37,404 nucleotides of DNA from a virus, in the IMG/VR virus record IMGVR_UViG_3300025649_000163, positions 1 to 37,404 of that record; one strand, given 5' to 3'. The number at the start of each line of letters is the position of its first letter. Positions within the stretch are counted from its first letter, which is position 1. The position numbers and the translations under genes were made by a program. A model generated the notes under the pieces. It was not told where the DNA came from. It searched no databases and worked only from the letters and a program-made list of their open reading frames with translations. This document shows positions 15,171-24,119 of the stretch, one piece after another.

Positions 15171-16714
15171 GGCTTCAATTCTAGACCGCCATCAGCAGTC
15201 TCTATGTATATAACGCCATCAACCGGTACTTCTTTTAGCTGTGATACCCTTGCATCAAGCGGTGCAGCGTTATCACGGCCGCCATATGTTGAAAAAAGTT
15301 TATATGCTGAATTAATATCACGAAAGTTTTCTTCTTTCACAATTTGTTTCACAACATTTTTACGTCCAGCACTGTTGTTTTCCCACTCTTTTCCATAATC
15401 TTCTTTGTATTGTGTCCTGGCCTCTTTGTCGCCACTATCAAGCCTAGAAAGCGAATTATGGTAGTTCATAAAAGCATCGCTTATTCTTTCCTGTGCGCCC
15501 CCAAAAGCAGATTCCTCAAATACTTTTTCAACATCTTTATCTCCGAATCTAAACCACTCAGTATTATCTTGGATCTCGCCCCTCGCTTCGTCTATGCGTT
15601 GAGCGACAACAGGTTCAAGTTGGTCAACGAGTTTCACATATGAACCGTAATTCAACTCACCGTCAAGATGCTTCTTTAACAACTCATCTTGTACTCCCTT
15701 AACTTCTTGCAAGAATCTCTTTGCTGTTTTCTCGTTGGTTACAACCCTTTCTTCCGCATCGGTAGTCCCATACTTTCCAAGAAGCGTTTGAACTTTACCG
15801 TTCATTGTTCTATAAGTAGTATTGTTTGTACGGAGGCTAACCCTTGAGTTCTGATAATCTTTCTGCGATTTTTTAATTTCAGCGTCCTTAAGTGGTAGAG
15901 CAGCTAGAGCGTAGTGGATTTCTTCTGGTGTTGCACCTTCTTTTGTTATGATTTTCCCAATTTCCTTACTTGCGTTAAAAGCAGCAACGCCATTGATAAT
16001 TTCAAATGCCTTCTTTCTGTGGTCTCGTACTGATAACGCAAACGCAAGTCCGTCTTTTCTTGTTTCCGCATCAAGATCACCATACTTAGAATCTTTTGGA
16101 TTGCCGAGTCTTTTGATTGTGTCGTCAAGATCACCATAAGTAGCATCATGTGTGATCATCTTCATGTATGCGCCCTGAAGTTCCAAGTGTCTTTTGTCCA
16201 CAGTTATTATATTATCACTGAACGCTCTATTAGCAATTTCTGTGGCACGTTGGACTCGAAGCCGTGAATCTTCTTCTGCTATACCAACATATTCTTGTAT
16301 CCTACCTGCGTTTCTTTGATCTAAGACATGCTTCTCGTGGCTAGCCTTTACCTTGATTGCCCCATTAGTTGTAGAAAGTAAAGCCTTATCATCGAAATCA
16401 CCTTGAAACGGCGCATTTTCTCTGTAACTTTGGCGTAGTTCTTCTGTTTTTTCTTTGTGGTCTTGTGGTGTTTGGGAGTTTGGGTCAAACGAATCGTTTA
16501 AGATTTTTAAGTCTGACTTGTAATTAACAATAGCAGAATTTGTTTTGTTCTGCATATCTATGTTCTTAATCTTTTCATCAAACGCTTCTTGCTCTTGCTG
16601 CTGCTTGTCCCACGCCTGCAACTGACCTGTGAGTCTATCTAGCACTTGCGTTGTGTCGTGTTGACGAACAGTGCGATAATTCTGACCACCGATATATGGT
16701 TGAAGTTTTGCCAT
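15167..16714 (-). CDS. Internal virion core protein (T7 gp15-like)
   Basis: 515 residues, almost entirely helical and charged, without membrane segments, beginning MAKLQPYIGGQNYRTVRQHD. Long heptad-bearing stretches (LTGQLQAWDKQQQEQEAFDE, and ELLKKHLDGELNYGSYV further on). Position between the small and the largest core protein and its size fit the gp15-like component of the ejection tube. The assignment depends on gene order rather than a recognisable motif. Confidence 0.65.
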   Translation of the reverse strand: MAKLQPYIGGQNYRTVRQHDTTQVLDRLTGQLQAWDKQQQEQEAFDEKIKNIDMQNKTNSAIVNYKSDLKILNDSFDPNSQTPQDHKEKTEELRQSYRENAPFQGDFDDKALLSTTNGAIKVKASHEKHVLDQRNAGRIQEYVGIAEEDSRLRVQRATEIANRAFSDNIITVDKRHLELQGAYMKMITHDATYGDLDDTIKRLGNPKDSKYGDLDAETRKDGLAFALSVRDHRKKAFEIINGVAAFNASKEIGKIITKEGATPEEIHYALAALPLKDAEIKKSQKDYQNSRVSLRTNNTTYRTMNGKVQTLLGKYGTTDAEERVVTNEKTAKRFLQEVKGVQDELLKKHLDGELNYGSYVKLVDQLEPVVAQRIDEARGEIQDNTEWFRFGDKDVEKVFEESAFGGAQERISDAFMNYHNSLSRLDSGDKEARTQYKEDYGKEWENNSAGRKNVVKQIVKEENFRDINSAYKLFSTYGGRDNAAPLDARVSQLKEVPVDGVIYIETADGGLELKP

Positions 16715-17226
16715 TATCTCAGCCCAACCCCGTAATCTATTCTCTTCTTTTCTCCCAACATTGGGATACTGCTAGGCAAACGCACATCATATTTTTGTAC
16801 TTTTTTTACTTCCTGTTTTTTTTCTTTCCCACTAGCAGCCCCTGCCTCTTTCCCACTAGCAGCCCCTGCCTCTTTCCCACTAGCAAGACCTGCCACTAAA
16901 AGGTTCGATACAGCGCTTGTGACTACCATCGTTTGAGCCGCTTTATTCTCTCCCTGTTGCCTTTTTTTATAGTCATTCGCTACGGCAATATCAAGAGCAG
17001 CCTGTTTGTTCCTCTCGCTAATTTGATCAAGTGTCAATTCAACTCCTGACGCACCGAGGTCTGCGATATACTCACCAACTGCCATCCTGTTTGCTTTTGC
17101 CGTTGCTTGGTTCTGTAAATCCGCTTCTGTTTCAAGCGCCTTATTTGCCCTGCCAAGCATTTGGTACTCTGTATAAGCACCTAGTAAATTATTGGTTTCA
17201 GCACTAATCGTAGCCATTAACGACAT
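16714..17226 (-). CDS. Small internal virion protein (T7 gp14-like)
   Basis: 170 residues, ATG 17226 behind GGAGG. Alanine-rich helical N-terminal two thirds (ISAETNNLLGAYTEYQMLGR), a potentially membrane-active stretch (TMVVTSAVSNLLVAGLASG), then a tandem AASGKEAG repeat and a basic tail (KKQEVKKVQKYDVRLP). Order and length match the gp14-like ejection protein that inserts in the outer membrane. Start shares only 1 bp with the neighbour's upstream region. Confidence 0.65.
   Translation of the reverse strand: MSLMATISAETNNLLGAYTEYQMLGRANKALETEADLQNQATAKANRMAVGEYIADLGASGVELTLDQISERNKQAALDIAVANDYKKRQQGENKAAQTMVVTSAVSNLLVAGLASGKEAGAASGKEAGAASGKEKKQEVKKVQKYDVRLPSSIPMLGEKKRIDYGVGLR
16831..16892 (-). 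repeat. 24-bp tandem repeat inside the gp14-like gene
   Basis: The unit ACTAGCAGCCCCTGCCTCTT plus TCCC begins at 16831 and 16855, with a degenerate third copy at 16879. It encodes the peptide repeat AGAASGKE. In-frame 24-bp units can expand or contract without breaking the gene. Confidence 0.8.
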
Positions 17227-17227
17227 A

Positions 17228-19615
17228 TTATTTATCCTCCGCTATGAGAACACTGGCATAAATGCCAAGCAAGTTCATGGGATACGGTTTAGTCTGTCGT
17301 AGATATATATATCCAGTGTAATCCAGTATACCCTCAAATGTCAAGTTTGGGATTATGCCAGTAAAGAGTTCATCTGTTGCTGTCCCCTCCGGTACGCTAA
17401 CGGGGAACCAGTTTGTTCCGTCACTACTATACTCCATGCCAAGCGACTTATAAACGTCAAGGGCTACCGAATGGATACGCCTTATCTTGCCTTTTGCCGG
17501 GGATGGTGTTTGGGTGTTAATAGGATTTATCTGTACTGTTGATGTATACGGCAATCCAACACAAGCTTTAAGCCACGCCCCCGATGTGTTTGTAACCTCT
17601 CCATCTTCAACAGTATCTGTCCCTTGATAAATACCATCAACGAAGATAGCAACGGTCTGCCCCTCAAGGTGCGAGAGTCCGGTAAAATCAGTGTCGGCTG
17701 CACTCGCCTGCGTATATTCAACGCCACAGTCAACGTAGTACAAATCTTCTTGCAATGTATCGTTTTCCAAAACATGATTGTCGAATGACTCAATATATTT
17801 AACAGTCTCCCCGCCGATAGTGCGTTCAACTATCATTGTGCCGCGATCTGTTAGCCCATCGGGATTTGGCGTGAAACGAATAGATTTTACACTACCGTTA
17901 GTGGTACTCCACGGAGTCCACGCCATTACATCATCTGCAGGAGCGCGTGTTAGAACAGCCATCGAGCCATTTATAAGCACAGACCAGAGAAGCGAGTCTT
18001 GGTTCCGCTGATAACTAATTTCTTTAATGCCAGAGAGCGTTATGTGCTCAGAATACTCGGTCATATCTGATGCGTCATAGTTATTGTTCGCAAAAACGTA
18101 GAACATTTCACGAAGTTTCCGTAGCCCCCGTTGCACAAAGTATCCCCTGTTTCCCATGCTACTTGGTTTTATGAACGTAGACCCCCACGAAGATTGCCTC
18201 TTTGAATTAATAGTTAGCCCGCTTAAAGAACCGTCACGGGGAGAACTTGATATAAATTCTCCACCAAACGTACCCACACTCAAAGACTGACCGCTTGACA
18301 GCCAACTTATTTTATTTGCTTGTTCGGTGTTAAGTTCTAAGCTAAAACCAAACGCGGCAGTATCGCCAGTATTAAAAGAATTATATATAAACGATCGAGA
18401 AAAATACACTTGTTGTGGGCTTTTTGGTGTGCTGGCAAGAACAAGTCTCCCCTCGTGGTATGTTACATTAGCAGGATAATTGTCTTCATAAAATGCGTTC
18501 CACGCCCAGTTTGACGTTGCATCATCCCCTGTGCTAATCGGAGCCATAACCTCAATAGCAACTGTGGTACTATTTGTATAAGATATTATGCGTACATATC
18601 CCTGACCGCCACTACCACCATCTGTATGAAAACCACCAACCGACATAAACCTTCCAGCCGAATCAGCGGTAAAACAATCATGGTTTGCTACTAAGTTGCC
18701 AGTTGTGCCAATAGCATAGACGCTTGGAGCGACTCTTTTTTTCCAATCACTGTTTTTAGCGCCCCACGGAGGCCCGTCAATAATCCCCGCTGGTATAAAT
18801 GTCCATATCGTATCAGTATACCGCCTTAACTCGGTAATATCATGTGCTTGGTGTGTAAATTTAATTACATCATTTTTTTGTGCGTAATCAACATCCCAAA
18901 TCTGAGCCTCAGTGTATGAAGTCGGGATTTCAACAGTCCATAACCCAGTTTGATCTTCAGCAGAGATAAATTCCTGCCAACTATCGTTTTCCTCATAAGA
19001 TCCCAAAACACGCCATGCTTGTGTCCAGCGTGATCCAACCCCCGGCTCATATTTCGCTTCTGACGTATGAGTATCTTTACAGGTGTAATTTTTCCCATTA
19101 TGGCTAACTTGGTCGGCAGTTTCTACCTGCCACCAAGAACCTGTATTGGTATAATCCGTGTCCGTTTCCCAAGCATCATAAGTCCCACCACTTATTGTGG
19201 CGGCTGAAGTGTGTTCTACAGTACAAAGATAATACTTTACACTTGCTCCATCGACTATTTTTACTAAATCATCCACACTATACGCCGTTGCGGTCTGCCA
19301 TGCCGCTATGGCGTCCAAGTCTAACGTAACAAGCTCATTATCCTTATAAAACCTTAGATAAAGGTTCCCCATTTCTATAATGTAAGACGTTGCCGTGTTG
19401 AATACGAACTCAATAAGACGCACATCTTCTGTCGAATCCTTTACAGCACCGACATATTTCGTTCCCGGTCTACGAACTGGATTACCATATGGTCGTACAA
19501 TCATGTTCTGCAATGATTTAGCAGACGAGTAGTAATGAAGCGTGTCAACGCGACCTCGAACATATGGGGACAATTCGCCCTTCCCCCAAGAAGTAAACGG
19601 GATGGTTTGTCTCAT
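17228..19615 (-). CDS. Tail tubular protein B (T7 gp12-like) with carbohydrate-binding-like insert
   Basis: 795 residues. The start (TSWGKGELSPYVRGRVDTLH, then NMIVRPYGNPVRRPGTKYV) is the characteristic N-terminus of gp12-like tail nozzle proteins. Beta-rich body with typical segments VYFSRSFIYNSFN and GLRKLREMFYVFANNNYDAS. Residues about 103-200 hold two short modules (AWQTATAYSVDDLVK to YYLCTVEHTS; VSHNGKNYTCKDTHTSEA to W) with the W...AY..GD.V...Y.C...H.S pattern of chitin-binding CBM5/12-type domains. Overlaps gp11-like gene by 4 bp. Confidence 0.9.
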   Translation of the reverse strand: MRQTIPFTSWGKGELSPYVRGRVDTLHYYSSAKSLQNMIVRPYGNPVRRPGTKYVGAVKDSTEDVRLIEFVFNTATSYIIEMGNLYLRFYKDNELVTLDLDAIAAWQTATAYSVDDLVKIVDGASVKYYLCTVEHTSAATISGGTYDAWETDTDYTNTGSWWQVETADQVSHNGKNYTCKDTHTSEAKYEPGVGSRWTQAWRVLGSYEENDSWQEFISAEDQTGLWTVEIPTSYTEAQIWDVDYAQKNDVIKFTHQAHDITELRRYTDTIWTFIPAGIIDGPPWGAKNSDWKKRVAPSVYAIGTTGNLVANHDCFTADSAGRFMSVGGFHTDGGSGGQGYVRIISYTNSTTVAIEVMAPISTGDDATSNWAWNAFYEDNYPANVTYHEGRLVLASTPKSPQQVYFSRSFIYNSFNTGDTAAFGFSLELNTEQANKISWLSSGQSLSVGTFGGEFISSSPRDGSLSGLTINSKRQSSWGSTFIKPSSMGNRGYFVQRGLRKLREMFYVFANNNYDASDMTEYSEHITLSGIKEISYQRNQDSLLWSVLINGSMAVLTRAPADDVMAWTPWSTTNGSVKSIRFTPNPDGLTDRGTMIVERTIGGETVKYIESFDNHVLENDTLQEDLYYVDCGVEYTQASAADTDFTGLSHLEGQTVAIFVDGIYQGTDTVEDGEVTNTSGAWLKACVGLPYTSTVQINPINTQTPSPAKGKIRRIHSVALDVYKSLGMEYSSDGTNWFPVSVPEGTATDELFTGIIPNLTFEGILDYTGYIYLRQTKPYPMNLLGIYASVLIAEDK

Positions 19616-20466
19616 CGGTAATTTATCCCCACGTTATCCCAAGAATTTGCGCCACTATGCCTAGCGTTAAGCCAAGCGTCTGCCCTTGCCGAAGCTGGCG
19701 ATTGTCCTTGTGAGTTTTTGGATTTAGCGTCACTTAAAGTCGCTTCGTACCTTGTTTCCAAATATTCAGTTTTTCTGCTACTTTGTGAAAGCATGTAAGA
19801 AGCGTCTAACGCTAACTTGTCAACGAAGGCTTCTAAGAAATAAGGCGGGTATTCTGCTATCGTAGTGTTGTAATAAACATAGATAAGACCAAGTTTTTTG
19901 TCAATACTCAGTGTCCATACGCCCGTTGATTCCTCCCGCATGACAGTCCAATATGTTGCATAGCTTGTCCCAGTTCCCGGCTCATCACTCTCACTTGAAG
20001 AATGGCTTGCCTTGCAGTAATACACATAATCATCATTTAATATATAATCTCCGGGAACATATGCGGTTGCAGTTTCCCACGCAGGAGTAGCCGTTGTATT
20101 CTCGTTTACTGACACTTTAGTAATACCGCCATCGGAATTGCTTAAGAAGTAATCGCCTTCTTGCCTAACCCACTCATGCGATTCAGACCACCCAACTAGT
20201 CTTAGGAAGTCAGATGGTACATTGTAGGCATACACAAGGTTGTTTTTTGTCCATATAACGCTCGTATCATCGGCTGTAAGCGATAGTTCTGCCCTTTTGG
20301 TAGCGAACATCCAGTTTGCCTCACAAAGCACCACACGGAGCGAATCATCGTACAAGTCATTCATTATGATAGCGTTTTGGTCAGTTGTGCTTGAAAGGTC
20401 TGTTATCTTAATTGCCCCGACTTTTCTCAACGCTCTATTGCAAATGTTTACGCTTGTTGTAATCAT
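19612..20466 (-). CDS. Tail tubular protein A (T7 gp11-like) with carbohydrate-binding-like insert
   Basis: 284 residues from ATG 20466 (four codons inside the open frame; overlaps the upstream gene). Typical gp11-like start (VNICNRALRKVGAIKITDLS, then YDDSLRVVLCEANWMFATKR) and C-terminal LEAFVDKLALDASYML with ALSDAKSKN-like tail. It forms the gatekeeper ring between connector and nozzle. Residues about 128-176 are an insert with the CBM5/12-like pattern (PAWETATAYVPGDYIL, YYCKASHSSS, YWTVM). Strong assignment by motif and order. Confidence 0.88.
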   Translation of the reverse strand: MITTSVNICNRALRKVGAIKITDLSSTTDQNAIIMNDLYDDSLRVVLCEANWMFATKRAELSLTADDTSVIWTKNNLVYAYNVPSDFLRLVGWSESHEWVRQEGDYFLSNSDGGITKVSVNENTTATPAWETATAYVPGDYILNDDYVYYCKASHSSSESDEPGTGTSYATYWTVMREESTGVWTLSIDKKLGLIYVYYNTTIAEYPPYFLEAFVDKLALDASYMLSQSSRKTEYLETRYEATLSDAKSKNSQGQSPASARADAWLNARHSGANSWDNVGINYR

Positions 20467-21077
20467 GTCTGTACCCACTCTTTTGTAGGTTTACCGAATA
20501 TCCCTGCGGTATGCCCACCCATTGAGCGCACCCTGTCCATAGCTATCCCGCTTTTCTTCATATCAATCCACGGTTTCATATTGCAGTGGTTCTCTGAGAA
20601 TTTGGTCGTATGGTTCTTCACGGCATCAGGCGGATCAAAATAATGTCCAGTATTGTCCATCGGTATTCCACATATAATGATATGCTTTGACCCCATTGCC
20701 ATTGCTATCTTGGTTGCAAATAGTCCACCTGTACCGCCAACATTCTGCATACGCCATACGACATCAACACCAGCCCCGTCAATAGAGCAATGGTTTACAT
20801 ACTTTTCAAGCATACTCTTTTCTCTGCGGAGAAGTTTTGTTGCAGGGAAGAAACCTAAGTGAAGGCTAACCATGTGATGTATTTGTTCAGCCTTAAACTG
20901 TGTGCCGATATCATTCACGCACATAATTTCGGCTTTTGGCATAAGCTCTCTTGCCGTAAAGTAATCTTCCCAAACGGTCTTACCGCCGCCGAGTATAATC
21001 ATGTCAGAATGAAATGCACCGTTATATTCTGCGGGCGGAGTTTCAATCGTTATGTCATTCAGTATAGTAGTTGCCAT
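20463..21077 (-). CDS. Rossmann-like protein related to the DUF115/MptE-like group
   Basis: 204 residues from ATG 21077; an alternative start 13 codons earlier has no better ribosome site. A glycine-rich loop (MIILGGGKTVWEDY), then AEIMCVNDIG and HHMVSLHLGFFP, later GTGGLFATKIAMAMGSKHII with GIPMDNTGHYF, the layout of the Rossmann-like DUF115/6-hydroxymethylpterin pyrophosphokinase-like proteins, some of which act in glycan assembly. It is placed between capsid and tail genes. Role unproven; modification of virion or host surface glycan is a guess. Confidence 0.6.
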   Translation of the reverse strand: MATTILNDITIETPPAEYNGAFHSDMIILGGGKTVWEDYFTARELMPKAEIMCVNDIGTQFKAEQIHHMVSLHLGFFPATKLLRREKSMLEKYVNHCSIDGAGVDVVWRMQNVGGTGGLFATKIAMAMGSKHIIICGIPMDNTGHYFDPPDAVKNHTTKFSENHCNMKPWIDMKKSGIAMDRVRSMGGHTAGIFGKPTKEWVQT

Positions 21078-21132
21078 ATTTAAAAAGGGTGGGTGAGGTA
21101 GGCGAGAGGACGGCACTTACCCCACCCGATGT

Positions 21133-21150
21133 GGTTGGGCGAACCCAACC
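21133..21150 (-). other. UUCG-tetraloop hairpin after the head-protein gene
   Basis: On the minus strand GGTTGGG, loop TTCG, CCCAACC: a 7-bp perfect stem with the very stable UUCG loop, 9 bp after the stop of 21159-21581. No T run follows, so it is more likely an mRNA stabiliser or processing barrier than a terminator. Confidence 0.7.
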
Positions 21151-21158
21151 TGAGTTAA

Positions 21159-21581
21159 TTATACATAGTAAATGAGAGTTTCAATTATACCGTCAACAGC
21201 GGAACCAGCGACAGTAACAAGAATCTCGTCATCACCAGGCGTTGTACCGATTACATAACCGATACCGTCAACAGTGTTGATTTGGGTACTACCAGCGGCA
21301 GCAGCCGAAGTTGCAGCGATATAGAGTGCCGTGGTATTTATATCGCCAACAGCCAGAGTGCAACCAGTTCCGAGATTAGCGAACGTAAGCTGAACGCCCA
21401 TAATCTTTGAACCTTTAGGCGGTGTTGCTACTTCAACAACTTCACCTGAAGCATCTGCGGTAAAAGTGTAGGTGTCGTAACAGCATTTAAGCGTTCCGGC
21501 AAATTCACCGCGAGGGACTACATTCCCACCAGAGCCTTTGGCATCAATGAGAGTTTTGTTTGTTCCTTTAACAGTTGCCAT
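21159..21581 (-). CDS. Small virion protein, probable head decoration or fibre-like component
   Basis: 140 residues immediately downstream of the major capsid gene, AAGGAG ribosome site. Ala/Thr/Gly-rich and beta-rich (KCCYDTYTFTADASGEVVEV, GVQLTFANLGTGCTLAVGD), ending GIIETLIYYV. The position and composition suit a head decoration protein; no family motif seen. The intergenic hairpin after it could raise its mRNA level together with capsid mRNA. Confidence 0.6.
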   Translation of the reverse strand: MATVKGTNKTLIDAKGSGGNVVPRGEFAGTLKCCYDTYTFTADASGEVVEVATPPKGSKIMGVQLTFANLGTGCTLAVGDINTTALYIAATSAAAAGSTQINTVDGIGYVIGTTPGDDEILVTVAGSAVDGIIETLIYYV

Positions 21582-21609
21582 TGTTCATTCTCCTTATAAA
21601 ATATTAGGA

Positions 21610-22473
21610 TTAAGCTGCGCGGTAACAATCAACCTGAACTACGCGAGAATCTTCAAGGCGAACTGCGCCATGATTGATTGCATAATAAACCTGCCACATG
21701 TAAGACTTGTCATCACGCTCGGAAGTGCGGACAAATGCACCGCCCTGTTCGCCAAGCATTAAGCCATACCGCTGAAATGCAAATGCGGAAGTTACTGTGG
21801 TTACAACAGGCAAGCGAGTTGAATAGATAATCTTGAACCCGTAGAAGGTGTCAATATTACCAGCAACCAGATTGCGGATATTAACATAATCTGCGCTTGT
21901 TGCTTTCGCATCGCCCAAAAGATCTTCTTTACCCTTGGGGTGCATAACCATATAGCGATCATCCATTTCAACATTTGCATCATCAAAAATGCGTGATGTT
22001 GTTAGGAATTTCGCAACGGTCATACCTGTTGAACCATTAGCGATTTTCTGTGCTGACGGAAGGGCGATTGAACTGGAACCAGTTTCGCCATAATCCGCAG
22101 TACCAAGCGCAGCGTCAATAATGGTGTCGTCAATCTGGCGACCGATAGCACCACTCGCACTTTTGGTCATCATAGATGCAGGGTCAGACAAGATTTTCAG
22201 CTTATCTTCACGACCGAGAATCCGGTTATCGTGATAATCATACACATTGCCCCACCTGCGACCAAACAGCGGATCGTTCTCAGGTGTTGCCGGCGCACGA
22301 CCATTAACCTGTTGCATCGCCCAGACGCCAATCTGGTCTTGCACAAACTTCTTTACTCCGGTTACATCTTCTTTGTAGACTGCATCGTAGAGCTTTGATT
22401 CCTTCTGTTGGGCAAGCGGCATAATATTGCGGCTAAACTTCTGCCCATGAATAGTTCCCTGTGTGTCTGCCAT
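21610..22473 (-). CDS. Major capsid protein
   Basis: 287 residues from ATG 22473 (AGGAG upstream; a TTG seven codons earlier is unlikely). It follows the scaffold gene as in T7-like phages. Segments typical of podovirus capsid proteins: FVQDQIGVWAMQQVNGRAPA, DPLFGRRWGNVYDYHD, RQIDDTIIDAALGTADYG, MVMHPKGKEDLLGD and FYGFKIIYSTRLP. It forms the HK97-fold head shell. Its leader can fold into a hairpin that includes part of the ribosome binding site. Confidence 0.88.
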   Translation of the reverse strand: MADTQGTIHGQKFSRNIMPLAQQKESKLYDAVYKEDVTGVKKFVQDQIGVWAMQQVNGRAPATPENDPLFGRRWGNVYDYHDNRILGREDKLKILSDPASMMTKSASGAIGRQIDDTIIDAALGTADYGETGSSSIALPSAQKIANGSTGMTVAKFLTTSRIFDDANVEMDDRYMVMHPKGKEDLLGDAKATSADYVNIRNLVAGNIDTFYGFKIIYSTRLPVVTTVTSAFAFQRYGLMLGEQGGAFVRTSERDDKSYMWQVYYAINHGAVRLEDSRVVQVDCYRAA

Positions 22474-22482
22474 TTTGGGTTT

Positions 22483-22558
22483 CTCCTGTTTCAAAGATTA
22501 TTAATATTAACCAACGGATACTTCTTTGTTTGTTACGGTTGGTTGTCCTTGAAACAGG
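22483..22558 (-). promoter_or_regulatory. Nested inverted repeat in the major-capsid mRNA leader
   Basis: Outer arms 22485-22494 and 22549-22558 are 10-bp perfect complements (on the minus strand CCTGTTTCAA and TTGAAACAGG); inner arms 22509-22515 and 22538-22544 are 7-bp complements. The 3' outer arm overlaps AGGAG, the ribosome binding site of the capsid gene, so the folded leader could limit its translation. The rest of the 173-bp gap between scaffold and capsid genes holds no gene. Confidence 0.6.
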
Positions 22559-22646
22559 GCCGACCCTCACAAACCTACACGATTGCAGGTCTATACGAGA
22601 TTGTCTGCGGTACTACTTACCACTGGCTTCCACGAAGGCATTTAAG

Positions 22647-23510
22647 TTATCTCCGAGATCTAACCATTTTCTCCAATACATCCATTCTATCCACAGCGGC
22701 CTTATGTGCCACTGGGTCTTTATTGCTCCAATACGGACTTGTTACCTTATCGGAACTTAACATTTCTGTCATTTCTGCCTGTGCTGACTCGGAACTCATC
22801 GCATATTGCGTTACTTCAAAGTCACCAATACGGTGTTCTGCAAACTGTGAACCAATCCGAGCAAACTGCGCCCTTAGTTTCGGGGTTGTCCTCATAGCTT
22901 CTTTCAGTTCTTTAGCAAATTCTTCATCGCCATCAGAAAAGTTGTCGGCTGTACGGTCAGCAAGAAGTGAATTTTCTTCATACTTCTCGCCTTCCTTGCT
23001 CCTACTTTCCTGCTCTGCTTTGCCGATAGCTTCTTTTCTCGCCGCAGCTTGCTGCATGGCATTGTTCTTTGCGTCTGCTAAGTATCCCTGTTCCACGATT
23101 TTTGCCTGTGCGGGGGTAAGACTTGCAGCGTGAGCAATGTTTTTCATTATGCTCTGATCATACTTCATATCCTGCGCCCACTGGTCAGGAGCGTCCAACT
23201 CATATTTATCAGCAGAATCAGGTACTCCCATTTCAGCATTATAACGAGCTACATCTGCTTCATCTTCTGTGTTCGGCAGGATAATACCTTTCTTGCCGAT
23301 CATCCCCTCCATTTCAATGTAGCTTTTGAACAGGCTATCAACATCTTTGAATTTCGCAGCAGAAGCATGACTCCTATTAGCTTCTGATAAACTATCAGCG
23401 AATGATGGCTGTGCTGTCTCCGTGGTTGCCTCAGACGCGGTTGTCTCTACGGTCTGGTCTGCCACCTGTTCGCTTGTTGTTTCCTGTGATTCCGTCACTT
23501 GCTCGTCCAT
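22647..23510 (-). CDS. Scaffolding protein
   Basis: 287 residues, acidic and Gln/Thr/Glu-rich at the N-terminus (about 1-40), then LSEANRSHASAAKFKDVDSL, KSYIEMEGMIGKKGIILP and DSADKYELDAPDQWAQ, the pattern of T7-like/Bpp-like scaffold proteins; C-terminal helical region ends basic (VLEKMVRSRR), as needed for capsid contact. Located between connector and capsid genes. Guides procapsid assembly and is then released. Confidence 0.8.
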   Translation of the reverse strand: MDEQVTESQETTSEQVADQTVETTASEATTETAQPSFADSLSEANRSHASAAKFKDVDSLFKSYIEMEGMIGKKGIILPNTEDEADVARYNAEMGVPDSADKYELDAPDQWAQDMKYDQSIMKNIAHAASLTPAQAKIVEQGYLADAKNNAMQQAAARKEAIGKAEQESRSKEGEKYEENSLLADRTADNFSDGDEEFAKELKEAMRTTPKLRAQFARIGSQFAEHRIGDFEVTQYAMSSESAQAEMTEMLSSDKVTSPYWSNKDPVAHKAAVDRMDVLEKMVRSRR

Positions 23511-23528
23511 ATTTATCCCCCTTAGTTT

Positions 23529-23831
23529 TTATAGTTCAGGGTTTCTGTACCCACGGTGATTTTCTAGTCTATCTTTTCCCCAATCAGCTCCACGTTGTGT
23601 TCTTGTACTCCAATCAAGTGGCGTGTCGGGGTCAGGCATACCATGTTTCCACGTTGCTTTATGATGTTCAGCGATATGCACTCCGGGGGCTTGCCCTGAA
23701 TCAATAATCTCCTGAATCCGGCTCACTGGCTTTGCCTCTACTATCACCAGCTTTTTCTGTGCTTTCCTACCAGTTCTCCCCCACGGTGTTCCGTCCTTTT
23801 TTAGCCTCACCTTTTTTTTTACCATCCCCAT
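23529..23831 (-). CDS. Hypothetical basic protein in the head gene cluster, 100 aa
   Basis: Starts MGMVKKKVRLKKDGTPWGRT; the third codon ATG is an alternative start behind GGGAGG. N-terminal 30 residues are strongly basic, and the C-terminal part has a Trp/His-rich loop-like composition (GVHIAEHHKATWKHGMPDPD). Possibly a small structural or DNA-contacting head protein. No family recognised. Confidence 0.55.
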   Translation of the reverse strand: MGMVKKKVRLKKDGTPWGRTGRKAQKKLVIVEAKPVSRIQEIIDSGQAPGVHIAEHHKATWKHGMPDPDTPLDWSTRTQRGADWGKDRLENHRGYRNPEL

Positions 23832-23840
23832 CCTCCCTTG

Positions 23841-24119
23841 TTATTGTAAAAACTTATCGTCTGTCAATCTTTTAGCGCAATATGCGAGAAACGCCTTTGG
23901 ATTATTCGGCTCTACCAAAATGTCAATCAAACAAACAGTTCTCCTTGCGCCTTCTGCAATAGCAAGCGTACTAAGCGGTAGCGGGAACTTATAGCCAGTA
24001 ACTTGCTTTAAAAACTCAATAGCTTCAGTACCGCCCTCATTTGCAAACAGACGTTCAAACATGCCCTTAATGCTCAAAAGGTCTTGTTCTTGCTCTGTGT
24101 ATTCGCGTTCTTCTGTCAT
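23841..24119 (-). CDS. Small conserved-type head-cluster protein, 92 aa
   Basis: Overlaps the connector gene by 4 bp. Helical N-terminal half (QDLLSIKGMFERLFANEGGT), then LKQVTGYKFPLPL and a second helical part. In podovirus genomes a protein of about 90-100 residues often follows the connector gene (Bbp19-like proteins); the match here is by position and size, with only a weak sequence pattern. Confidence 0.55.
   Translation of the reverse strand: MTEEREYTEQEQDLLSIKGMFERLFANEGGTEAIEFLKQVTGYKFPLPLSTLAIAEGARRTVCLIDILVEPNNPKAFLAYCAKRLTDDKFLQ

Noticed and set aside
22408-23133. 241-codon plus-strand open frame across the capsid leader and scaffold gene
   Set aside because: Antisense to two well supported virion genes, with no start signal or recognisable protein features.
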